Positions 47,201 through 54,513 of a DNA stretch of 64,000 nt are shown in pieces (positions within the stretch are counted from its first letter, which is position 1; each line of letters begins with the position of its first letter). The notes beneath the pieces are model-generated. The model had not been told where the DNA came from, made no database searches, and was given only the letters and a program-made list of their open reading frames with translations. The stretch is from Chelydra serpentina (Eukaryota; Chordata; Testudines; Chelydridae), in NCBI GenBank assembly GCA_037349315.1, contig JBAIAC010000057.1:16895501-16959500 (forward strand). Direction: 5' to 3'. Made by a program: the position numbers and the translations under genes.

Positions 47201-49733
47201 AAAGAAGAAGAAGAAAAAAAAAAAAAAAAAACCTAAAAATTGTATTTTTCCACAAATTGTAAATACTGAAATGCACTTGTTAAAGTCTTAAGTTAGGGTA
47301 AAAGTGCTTTTAGTACCTAAGAGTAGGATTGTCTCTCCTTAACCTTTGTATGTTTCTTATGAAGTCAGCATAAACCAGTAACACTGTTCTAGTTAATTCT
47401 CAGCAAAGCTCTTTAGATCATAAGAACATAAGACCAGCCACACTGGGTCAGACCAAAGGTCCAGCTACAATCATAGGGTTAGAAGGGACCACAAAGGTTA
47501 CTTCAGCCTTTGCTTATATGGCTTACACTCCACCACTTTGATCATCTTTGCTGCTCGCCTCTGGATCCTTTCCAGTTTCTCTACATCCTTTCTATACATT
47601 GGTGACCAAAACTGGACACAGTATTCCAGCTGAGGCCTAACTAGCCCTGAATAAAGCAGTACCATCACCTCCTGTGATTTGCATGCTATGCCTCGGTTAA
47701 TGCAGCCTAAAATTGCATTTGCTTTTTTTTGCAACAGCATCACATTGCTGACTCATGTTGAGATTGAGATGTTCAAAGTGATTTACAAACATTGAGGCCA
47801 TGTCAGCATTATGGTTTTTAACTGAGTCCGTGACCAGTTAGTGCCACAGGCAGCTCTAACCACGCTTTGAGTTCACTCACAATTGATACTCTTAGGAATC
47901 ACAACAGTTAACTATGTGCTGCCCTTCCTAGTGGCCTAGGCTGGCACACGGTCATCTTCCTCAACCAAGTGATAACATTGGGTTTGTTTTTTACTACATA
48001 GAAGGGACAGCCTAACTAAGTTTGTGTAACAAGGTTGGCCTGTCTTCCTCCTTCCTTACAGCTTTCCCTATGCACTCTTGGTGTTGGGTCCAGGTGCATG
48101 TCCTTCATGCTCCATTATCCCCTGCTGAGAACATATGGGATAGCTCTCTTGGCAGTCCCCGATACAAACACAGTAGGCAACATGGTAGGTATTGAGACAA
48201 AGGAGTATTTTATACAGTCTTTTGTTGTGGGGGTAAAAATGCAGCGTGAACACAGCTCATCCATATTTAGTGTAACCAGGTCAATAGTCAAAAAATGATG
48301 GTTGCAGCTATAGCACAGCTGTGAAGTTTAATTAAGCCACATCATCCAGTGAGAATGAGGTAAATATCTATTCTGAGTGAGGAAACCAAAGTAGAGTATA
48401 AATTACTTGCCCAAACTCACAAATCAGTGGTAGCTCCTAGGCTGCTGTACTCCTCCCATCACTACTTCCCAATTAAATGTTATATTGGGAAGTTTGTTCC
48501 TAACGCTGCACAATTTGTTCTGTGCTAGAGGAGGTGTAGATAATCCTTCTCATGACAGGAATGTAGAGACCTCCCCAGTATCACCAGGCACCTGTGGGCT
48601 AAGCCCAGCTCTCCCATTCTCTCAAACCCTTATCTGGACTAGGAAGCACTACATACCTGTTTCTTTTCTCCCTGGGTGGCTGCAGGAGATCCAAACCCCC
48701 CTGGGGACTGTGTGTATCCTCCACTAATTGCCGACCCACCATAGCTACTGTCAAAGCCACCTGGGGGAGAGGGAAAAGAATCAGGGTTAATAACACAGTG
48801 CTGCCAACCCCAAATGTTCAAAAGCCACAAGTTACACCCCAAAAAATCATGCAATTGGCTTAAAATTAGTAAATTTCGAGGGTTTGTTTACATTATAATT
48901 TTTGAGCTTTTGGGGTCAAAATTTGAGATTCTCACATGTTCACATAACTCCAAGAACTGGAGCTTTAAAAAAAGTTCCAAATGTTATTAGACTTATGATA
49001 AAACAGTGAGCTCTGGCACCACTGACAATAAGCCATGAGGCTCCACACCGGAGCGGAGGGGGTTCCATCAGGAGAGACAGGAGGATAACACTCCCCCCAC
49101 CCCCAAGCCTTGCTCCCCAGCCTCCTGTATTTTTAACCTGCACCCAAATCCAAACCCCATTAAAGCTCAGAGAAGGCACCAGCACACTGAGCTCATGGGG
49201 ATGCCAGGCAGCAGGCCATGGAGAGGGGAGGCAGCCTGGGCTCAGCCACTTACAGGCACCTCACAAGAGAGAGACACATGCTCGCTCGCCCGCCAGATCC
49301 ACAACCAGGAAAGAGGAACCCACTACCTGCCCCACCACATCACCCCCTGCCAGCCCCTCCCACGCTTCCTCACCCCATTCCCTCCCCTCCTCACCTTCCT
49401 GCTCCTCACACACTTCATCGCCCCAGGCCCTCCCCCACTACACCACCTCACCGCCCTGTCACCCCCCGCCACATTGTCCGAGCCCCTCCCCCACTACACC
49501 TCACCGCCCTGGCACCCCCCGCCACATTGTCCGAGCCCCTCCCCCACTACACCTCACCGCCCTGTCACCCCCCCGCCACATTGTCCGAGCCCCTCCCCCA
49601 CTGCAGCACCTCACCGCCCTGTCACCCCCCGCCACATTGTCCGAGCCCCTCCCCCACTACACCACCTCACCCCCCTGCCAGCCTCGCCTCATCTCATCAC
49701 CCCCGCCAGCCCCTCACCGTGACTGCTCCACAT
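38189..49733 (-). CDS. RPA2: RPA2, replication protein A 32-kDa subunit (complete, 9 coding exons)
   Basis: On the minus strand the coding sequence joins 49733-49718, 48760-48657, 47152-47051, 46908-46795, 43743-43669, 41336-41223, 40937-40827, 40369-40275 and 38273-38189: 816 nt, 271 residues plus TAA. All junctions are GT-AG and in phase; human RPA2 is 270 residues. Role (established): the middle subunit of the nuclear RPA heterotrimer, which coats single-stranded DNA in replication, repair and checkpoint signalling. Seen: a Gly/Ser-rich N-terminus with the [11 protein letters not shown] region that is phosphorylated in the family; an OB fold (DBD-D) over about residues 45-170 with [42 protein letters not shown] and [17 protein letters not shown]; and a C-terminal winged helix ending [17 protein letters not shown]. 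It converges on THEMIS2. Confidence 0.97.
38274..39612. other. RPA2 intron 8, left part
   Basis: No coding sequence is recognised. A short (GGGA)n run lies near 39027-39046, and a partial tandem of CATACTACTTTGAGTC near 38795-38825. Confidence 0.45.
39613..40266 (-). mobile_element. Solo LTR with 4-bp duplication (ATAC), beside the RPA2 exon 8 donor
   Basis: It starts TGTGACAAAGTTCCTCC and ends GGGTCTGTCACA; ATAC flanks it at 39609-39612 and 40267-40270. A TTTAAAAAG TATA-like box reads on the minus strand near 40030, the same sense as RPA2. It shares several blocks with the LTR at 2363. The right duplication overlaps the RPA2 intron 8 donor, which is GTAAGT at 40274-40269. Confidence 0.9.
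40275..40369 (-). CDS. RPA2: RPA2 coding exon 8 (winged helix)
   Basis: It is 95 nt: [20 protein letters not shown] then [12 protein letters not shown]. The donor is TCAA|GTAAGT; a solo LTR begins at intron position +9 (see the LTR at 39613). Confidence 0.96.
40827..40937 (-). CDS. RPA2: RPA2 coding exon 7 (linker)
   Basis: It is 111 nt, phase 0, a Gly/Ser/Met-rich linker ([20 protein letters not shown]) leading into [11 protein letters not shown], where the winged helix begins. The donor is CAG|GTATGT. Confidence 0.93.
41223..41336 (-). CDS. RPA2: RPA2 coding exon 6
   Basis: It is 114 nt, phase 0: [20 protein letters not shown] then [18 protein letters not shown]. It is the end of the OB fold and the trimerisation helix. 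The donor is ATG|GTATGT. Confidence 0.97.
42247..43229 (-). mobile_element. Tigger/pogo-like non-autonomous DNA transposon, copy 2 (983 bp)
   Basis: It begins CAATAACTCCTCACTTAACG and ends TTTAAGTGAGGAGTTACTG with TA at 42245-42246 and 43230-43231. It is the reverse-complement relative of 8419-9388 along its whole length and lies in RPA2 intron 5. Confidence 0.9.
43230..43668. other. RPA2 intron 5 remainder
   Basis: No feature is recognised. Confidence 0.4.
43669..43743 (-). CDS. RPA2: RPA2 coding exon 5
   Basis: It is 75 nt, phase 0: [20 protein letters not shown] then LRSFQ. A long pyrimidine tract precedes the TAAG acceptor, and the donor is CAG|GTAGAA. Confidence 0.95.
44371..44916. mobile_element. 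hAT element with nested repeat fragment (546 bp)
   Basis: Ends CAGTGGTTCTCAACCT and GGTTGAGAACAAACTG; exact 8-bp duplication GCTTAGTG at 44363-44370 and 44917-44924. A foreign segment at about 44590-44745 is inside it and is related to 46094-46280. It lies in RPA2 intron 4. Confidence 0.9.
44590..44745 (+). repeat. Dispersed repeat fragment, copy A
   Basis: It shares TCATGAAAAGCCA.AGACA, ACACCCTCCCAGTTATA, GGATTCAAA.TTGTATCT.CCACATCCT and GAGCCTGGAACATTC with copy B (46094-46280), although copy A lacks an internal block of copy B. Confidence 0.85.
45655..45970. mobile_element. Harbinger-like MITE (316 bp)
   Basis: Ends GGGTATGTCTACACT and AGTGTAGACCAGGCC are inverted; TAA/TTA-type trinucleotides flank them (45652-45654 TAA, 45971-45973 TTA), similar to the 3-bp duplication of PIF/Harbinger elements though not identical. 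Internal inverted words (TTTATCGC/GCGATAAA; GTCGACTT) occur. There is no coding capacity. Confidence 0.6.
46094..46280 (+). repeat. Dispersed repeat fragment, copy B
   Basis: It is a longer relative of 44590-44745, including a GTGGGAGAGTCAGAGTCAAT block absent from copy A. The family is not identified. Confidence 0.8.
46795..46908 (-). CDS. RPA2: RPA2 coding exon 4
   Basis: It is 114 nt, phase 0: [20 protein letters not shown] then [18 protein letters not shown]. It is the core of DBD-D, with the DNA-contacting W of RQWVDTD present. Confidence 0.97.
47051..47152 (-). CDS. RPA2: RPA2 coding exon 3
   Basis: It is 102 nt, phase 0: [20 protein letters not shown] then [14 protein letters not shown]. 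This is the beginning of the OB fold. The donor is TCGCAG|GTAAGT. Confidence 0.97.
47203..47232 (+). repeat. (GAA)n / poly(A) simple repeat
   Basis: GAAGAAGAAG runs into a poly(A) tract in RPA2 intron 2. Confidence 0.85.
47465..47765 (-). mobile_element. CR1 LINE fragment
   Basis: The minus strand reads [56 protein letters not shown], the C-terminal ORF2 block of CR1; it stops before the final part and is truncated at both ends. Confidence 0.88.
47766..48656. other. RPA2 intron 2 remainder
   Basis: No feature is recognised. Confidence 0.4.
48657..48760 (-). CDS. RPA2: RPA2 coding exon 2 (N-terminal phospho-region)
   Basis: It reads [20 protein letters not shown] then [14 protein letters not shown]. 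The [11 protein letters not shown] block is the conserved serine-rich segment phosphorylated by CDK and PIKK kinases in the family. The donor is AAACAG|GTATGT. Confidence 0.96.
48761..49427. other. RPA2 intron 1, left part
   Basis: No feature is recognised apart from increasing C-richness toward exon 1. Confidence 0.4.
49428..49680 (+). repeat. C-rich minisatellite beside RPA2 exon 1
   Basis: Units of about 55-60 bp contain CCGCCACATTGTCCGAGCCC then CTCCCCCACTACACCTCACC; four to five copies. It ends about 38 bp from the exon 1 boundary. Confidence 0.9.
49718..49733 (-). CDS. RPA2: RPA2 coding exon 1 (16 nt)
   Basis: It is ATG TGG AGC AGT CAC G, followed by GTGAGG. This gives MWSSH plus one base of a Gly codon completed by exon 2 (GT GGC TTT). 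The family begins MWN/S-SGF, so this very short first exon fits. The start context has G at -3. Confidence 0.9.
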
Positions 49734-50010
49734 TACGGGTGCTGCAGACACTCAGCGCGGGACTCACTCGGCTCCAGCCACAAACCGCTCCTCTGCGCGC
49801 CACAAGCAACCACCCACTCAGCGAGCCCGATACTCAAGGCTCGCGCAGCGCTTCAGCCAATCAGCTCCCACCATGGCGAGGGGCGGTACTGGCGCTGGCG
49901 CAGCCCGCTCCTTCCGGTAGCTTCAGATCCGGCGAGTGGATGGGCAGCCGCCGCCATCTTTGCTGCTGGCACTGCCCCCTCTGGCCAATCAGACAAACTC
50001 CTCCCAGCGC
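49734..50010 (-). promoter_or_regulatory. RPA2 CpG-rich promoter and 5' UTR region
   Basis: This CpG-rich stretch directly upstream of the RPA2 ATG has the elements of a TATA-less housekeeping promoter: CCAAT at 49857-49861 and again at 49985-49989, an ETS-type CTTCCGG at 49911-49917 (CCGGAAG on the minus strand), a GC box near 49879-49888, and a YY1-type site near 49950-49960 (AAGATGGCGGC on the minus strand). The transcription start is inferred to lie between these and 49733. No gene was found reading the other way. Confidence 0.7.
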
Positions 50011-50201
50011 TGTGGGCACGTGCCGGGGGGGCTGGGCGCCCCGGCGGCCTAGATGTCGCGTGGCCCTGCCATCCTTAGGCTCCGGGGTTAACATCCTTCC
50101 TCCCGCCCCCCACCCCCACACACGGGTCGGGCTCGGCGCCGGGTGCGAAGCAGGGCCTCGCGCTGAGTCGCCTGGCTGCTGCCCTGCAAACCTAGCTTGG
50201 G

Positions 50202-50851
50202 CAGGGCCGGCTCTAGGCACCAGCCTAGGAAGCACATTGCAGGGGCGGCACATTGCAGGGGCGGCATCCAGGCCCATCCCAGGGCCGCATATTCTGCTCT
50301 GTCCCCCACTTTTGTTTCCCCCTTCGGCGGCGCTCCGGCCAGTTCCCTGCCCCCCTTCGGCGGCGCTCCGGCCAGTTCCCTGCCCCCCTTCGGCGGCGCT
50401 CCGGCCAGCTTCCCTCCCCCTTCGGCGGTGCTCCAGTCAGTGCCCCGCCCCCTTCGGCGGCGCACCGGCCAGCTTCCCCCCACTTCGGCGGCGCTCCGGC
50501 CAGCTTCCCTCCCCCTTCGGCGGCGCACCGGCCAGCTTCCCCCCACTTCGGCGGCGCTCCGGCCAGCTTCCCTCCCCCTTCGGCGGCGCTCCGGCCAGCT
50601 TCCCTCCCCCTTCGGCGGCGCACCGGCCAGCTTCCCCCCACTTCGGCGGCGCTCCGGCCAGCTTCCCGCCCCCTTCGGCGGCGCTCCGGTCAGCGCCCCG
50701 CCCCGCCCCCCTTCGGCGGCGCTCCGGCCAGCTTCCCCCCCCCCCTTTGGCGGCGCTCCGGCCAGCTTCCCCCCCTCCCCACCCGCTTTGGCGGCTCTCC
50801 GGACGGCTTTTTTTTTTGCCTGGGGTGGCAAAAAAGCCAGAGCCGGCCCTG
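50202..50851 (-). mobile_element. hAT-like element, GGCCGGCT family, with 32-bp CpG array
   Basis: It starts CAGGGCCGGCTCTAGGCACC and ends AAGCCAGAGCCGGCCCTG; 8-bp duplications AGCTTGGG (50194-50201) and AGCTTAGG (50852-50859) match at 7 of 8. It is in opposite orientation to the copy at 15094. Its middle (50322-50800) is a tandem array. It stands about 470 bp upstream of the RPA2 start codon. Confidence 0.87.
50322..50800 (+). repeat. CpG-rich minisatellite inside hAT-like element
   Basis: Unit CCCTTCGGCGGCGCTCCGGC then CAGCTTCCCTCC (about 32 bp), some 15 copies; it creates artificial open frames on both strands. Confidence 0.95.
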
Positions 50852-50859
50852 AGCTTAGG

Positions 50860-51341
50860 TTACCGCACCCTACAGCCCCGGGGGTCAGCACGCACCCGCT
50901 GCATCCTGGGGATGTTTCTCTGAGCACCCCCCAGCCTCTGGGAGCCCCCACCCACCCGCTGCATCCTTGGGGCTCCCCTCTGAGCACCACCCCATTCCCT
51001 GGGAGCCAGCACCCACCTGCTGCATCCTGGGAGCACCGCCCTGCCTAACTGCTGAGAGTTTGGAACTGCAGCTCAGCAATATGGGGGCAGTGTTACTCCG
51101 TCTGCTCCCTGGGGCTTCCCTACATGCTATCCCATTGTGATTTGGAGGGCCTCAGGCCGAACAATTCCGTCTAGGATGCAGCACCAGAAGCCGTTTGGAT
51201 CAGGGTACAGAGGAAGGACACCCCCCAGACCGCATCATGGTGCCCAGTCAGTTACTGCCATTCCCCCACTCCTAGTGGGCTAGTGGGGGCTATTCTGGCA
51301 ATGGGTGGGTGCTGGAGCTGTATGGAGAGGTCAGTGTATCT
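50860..51341. other. Intergenic sequence between two hAT-like elements
   Basis: About 50870-51040 carries three loose tandem phrases (CACCCGCTGCATCCTGGGG); nothing else is recognised. Confidence 0.45.
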
Positions 51342-51349
51342 ATTTGGGA

Positions 51350-52082
51350 CCCCAAGCAAAAAAAACAAAAAACCTAAACGCCGCCCCCCCCCAATTAAAA
51401 AAAAACAAAACCCCAATGCCCGCTGAAACAACCACCCCCCCCCCACTGGGAGCGCGGGCGGCATGCCAGCTGCCCCCGCTCTACCCGGCCGGCGCGGAGC
51501 AAGCGCGGCATGCCGTCTGCCCCCGCTCTCCCCGGCTGGCGGGGAGCGAGCGCGGCATGCCCACAGCCCCCGCTCTCCCCGGACGGCGGGGAGCGAGCGC
51601 GGCATGCCCACGGCCCCCGCTCTCCCCGGACGGCGGGGAGCGAGCGCGGCATGCCCACGGCCCCCGCTCTCCCCGGACGGCGGGGAGCGAGCGCGGCATG
51701 CCCACGGCCCCCGCTCTCCCCGGCCGGTGGGGAGCGCGCACGGCATGCCCACGGCCCCCGCTCTCCCTGGCCGGAGCACTGGGGCATGCCTGGGAGGGAG
51801 GGGGAGACGCGCGCCGCGGCCGCTCGAGTTCTCTTCTCCCACTCCCTCCCAGGCTCTTAAGCCTGGGAGGGAGAGGGGAGAAGCAGCGTGCGAAACAGCT
51901 CTTTCGCGCGCTGCCGCTCGGGGAGAAGCCGGCGGCAGCCGCGCCGGCACAGAGCGGAGGTGAGCTGGGGCGGCCGGCGGGGCACATTTCTAGGGGCTGC
52001 ATGGCCGGTGCCAGAATGCCGCCCCTAGAAATGTGCCGCCCCAAGCACCAGCTTGTTTTGCTGGTGCCTGGAGCCGGCCCTG
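51350..52082 (+). mobile_element. hAT-like element, GGCCGGCT family, left terminus missing
   Basis: The right end GGTGCCTGGAGCCGGCCCTG is intact; the left end begins CCCCAAGCAAAAAAAA without the terminal repeat, yet ATTTGGGA flanks both sides exactly (51342-51349 and 52083-52090). Its middle is a 47-bp array. Confidence 0.8.
51440..51775 (+). repeat. 47-bp GC-rich minisatellite inside hAT-like element
   Basis: Unit GAGCGAGCGCGGCATGCCCA then CGGCCCCCGCTCTCCCCGGA then CGGCGGG; about seven copies. Confidence 0.94.
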
Positions 52083-52216
52083 ATTTGGGAGCAGGGTTCA
52101 GGGCAGGGGGCGTATAACCCGGCTGTGTAGCCTGTAACTGACATTCTCTCTCCAGTGTTCTCAGGAGTATGGGGGATGCTGCTGAGGCAGCAGATGAACT
52201 GACTCTCCAGTACAGT

Positions 52217-53136
52217 TGTCAAGGATGATTCCCCACTCTGGCACTCCTAGTGCAGAAGGTGGGGGCCCGCAAGGATTATAAAACTTAATACTGGCCACTC
52301 CAGGCTTGTATTCAACTCCCAAGGTTACAGCTTTTCTCTGACCTTGGATTGGTAGATGCTGCCACCACCCAAGAGCAGAACCCCTTTCAGAGTCCAGGAA
52401 GGCGCACTTGGGAATTCCTTCCTGTGGAGCCCTTTCACCCCCACTCCAGGGAAGAGTGAGAAAGAAAAAAAAAATCAGCTGTTGCCACTAGCTAATTAAA
52501 CGACATGTGCGCAAACCTCTTAAGGCACAAAAATCCAATTCTGTTCTTAAAAAGGTAAATTTTATTAATTAAAAAAAAAAGAAAGAAAATACATCTGAGA
52601 ACTCAGGCTATTGCTAGATTTTAAAAGAGCAACTACAAGGATTAAGCACCAAGAATAGCTTTCTTGAGGTCCAGCTTAAAGGTTACAAGCAAAACAAAGG
52701 CACCTGGGGTTAGCACAGAGGAATCCACAAGCCAAAACGAAATAAAAGGAATAAACCTAATCACGTCTTCCTAGACATTTCTTGATCTACTTTACATATC
52801 TGGGGTTTTAAATAAGTAGTTTCTAGGCATGATACTGATGATTTTTCATACCTGGCCCAGGCTTCTTACAGCATAGCTGCCCTGTTTGCCTCTCCCCAGG
52901 AGAACAACCACAGACAGACAAAAGGGGAGTCTTGTTTCAATTTTTAAAAGTTCTAGCCTTCCCATTGGCTCTTTTGGCCAGGTGCCCACTCACTTCCTTT
53001 TACCTATGCATAGCAGTGAGACTTTTTAATCCTTTACAGGTAGAGCAATTAGAGAACAGCTACTAAGAGGAACTTTATAGCTACTGGCTGGCTGGGTGTC
53101 CATAAAAGGGAGCTCCCTCCCTCTTTATTTATCACA
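52217..53136 (-). mobile_element. Solo LTR (920 bp)
   Basis: It starts TGTCAAGGATGATTCCCCAC and ends CTTTATTTATCACA; flanking pentamers ACAGT (52212-52216) and ACAGA (53137-53141) match at 4 of 5, a decayed duplication. AATAAA reads on the minus strand at 52561-52566 in mid-element. Related to the LTR at 11044. Confidence 0.8.
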
Positions 53137-53141
53137 ACAGA

Positions 53142-53817
53142 GTATGGGGTGGTGGGTTTGGTAGGGCTTCTGACTGATTTATTTCTCTTCACTTGGAATA
53201 ATGCAGCTCATATGTATGGGGGAAATATTTCAGGCAAAGGATGGGAGAAAACTGGGAAGCAGGACTAGTTGTGTGAGCCCTGGACTGGGAGTGCACGGCA
53301 AACTAGGCAGGACTTTACAATGGGATGTGATAGCGAGAAGGCTCCTGTGATTTTGGGTGTCACCTGCACAGAAGGGCCATGTAATGGAGCAAGGAGGTGA
53401 TACGTCCTTTCTATGAAGGACTGAAGCAACAACATCCTGAACTCTGCATGCCATTCCAGGCATTTGCCCCCAGAAAGGTACCAAGAAAGTAGAACAAATT
53501 CTGAGAACAGCAACAAAAGTGATGAGGTGGGAGTGGAGTGGTGTGTGAGGGAAGAGCAGAGCTAAGCATCCTGAGCCTGGCAATGAGGTGAGCAAACAGG
53601 CCACCTGAAATCTGCACTGCAGGTAGGTCTTTGAGATATTTAAATATTCAGACCCCAAGAGGGGAATTCATCCCTGCACTGTGCCTCCTTTTTGCTGACT
53701 TAAGCAGTGAAAGAGGCTGGGACGTCTCCCTGGAGAATGCCACTAGCTCAGAGGGTCCTATAGTTCACCTTTGCCTGTCCCAGGGATTGAATAAATATGT
53801 GGAGATATACTTATCTC
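53142..53817. other. Intergenic sequence upstream of SMPDL3B
   Basis: No feature is recognised. Confidence 0.4.
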
Positions 53818-53997
53818 ATAGAGCTGGAAGGACCTTGAAAGGTCATTGAGTCCAATCCCCTGCCTTCACCAGCAGGACCAAGTACTGTCCCTGACAGATT
53901 TTTTGCCCCAAATCCCTAAATGGCCCCCTCAAGGATTGAACTCACAACTCTGGATTTAGCAGGCCAATGCTCAAACCACTGAGCTATCCTGCCCCCA
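53818..53997 (-). mobile_element. tRNA-derived SINE, variant body
   Basis: The minus-strand head has TAGCTCAGTGGTTTGAGCAT and GAGTTCAATCCTTGAGG. The body differs from the other copies (extra GTCAGGGACAGTACTTGGTC block), so it is a distinct subfamily. Confidence 0.85.
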
Positions 53998-54104
53998 GAA
54001 GCTGCTGAGTGGAGGCGGTTCAAGCCACCACTCCGCTGTCCCTGCATGGGTGCTAGGGCCTGTCGGGTGACTGTCCGCAAGGGGGTAGCTGGATGTACTA
54101 GGAG

Positions 54105-54175
54105 GAAATAGAGCATTGTGCAGGAGGTCAGACTAGATGATCATAATGGTCCCTTCTGACCTTAAAGTCTATGAG
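54105..54175 (+). mobile_element. CR1 LINE 3'-end fragment
   Basis: GCATTGTGCAGGAGGTCAGA then TGATCATAATGGTCCCTTCT and GACCTTAAAGTCTATGAG match the 3' end of the CR1 at 56448. Confidence 0.85.
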
Positions 54176-54446
54176 AGCAAAGTGAGCGTTCAGTTAAATA
54201 TGAACAAACAGCCCCACTCTCCCTGCAAGGATTCCCAGCAGCAGCAGTGCCCAGACTGGATTGCAAGTGACCCTCCATTGGCTGAAAATATCTTTCTTGA
54301 GGCAAGTTGGAGGTGCTCCCACTTCATACATTGCCACAGAGTCAGGTGAGGTGACAACGTCCTGGGATTGGTTCTCTTCTCTACAGCGAAGTGGGTAATT
54401 CGTCAGAAGCAGGAGCAGCAGCAGCTACCAGAGCTCCCTGTTCCAG

Positions 54447-54513
54447 ATGGATTCCTTGAGATTCCTGCTGCTTCTAATGCACTGCAGAATTGCTACCGCT
54501 GCCACCGTCCAAG
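54447..54513 (+). CDS. SMPDL3B: SMPDL3B coding exon 1 (signal peptide)
   Basis: It is 22 codons plus one base, with a hydrophobic LRFLLLLM core and small residues before the expected cleavage site. The donor is CCAAG|GTAACA. A pyrimidine tract with CTACAG at 54381-54386 suggests that the 5' side of this exon is itself spliced to an upstream untranslated exon, which I could not locate. Confidence 0.86.

Noticed and set aside
49195..51079. Overlapping proline- and arginine-rich frames of up to 428 codons on both strands
   Set aside because: They arise from the C-rich array, the RPA2 promoter and the CpG array inside a hAT-like element; no conserved protein is recognisable.
51252..52117. GC-rich frames of 187-270 codons on both strands
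   Set aside because: They are produced by the 47-bp array in the hAT-like element.
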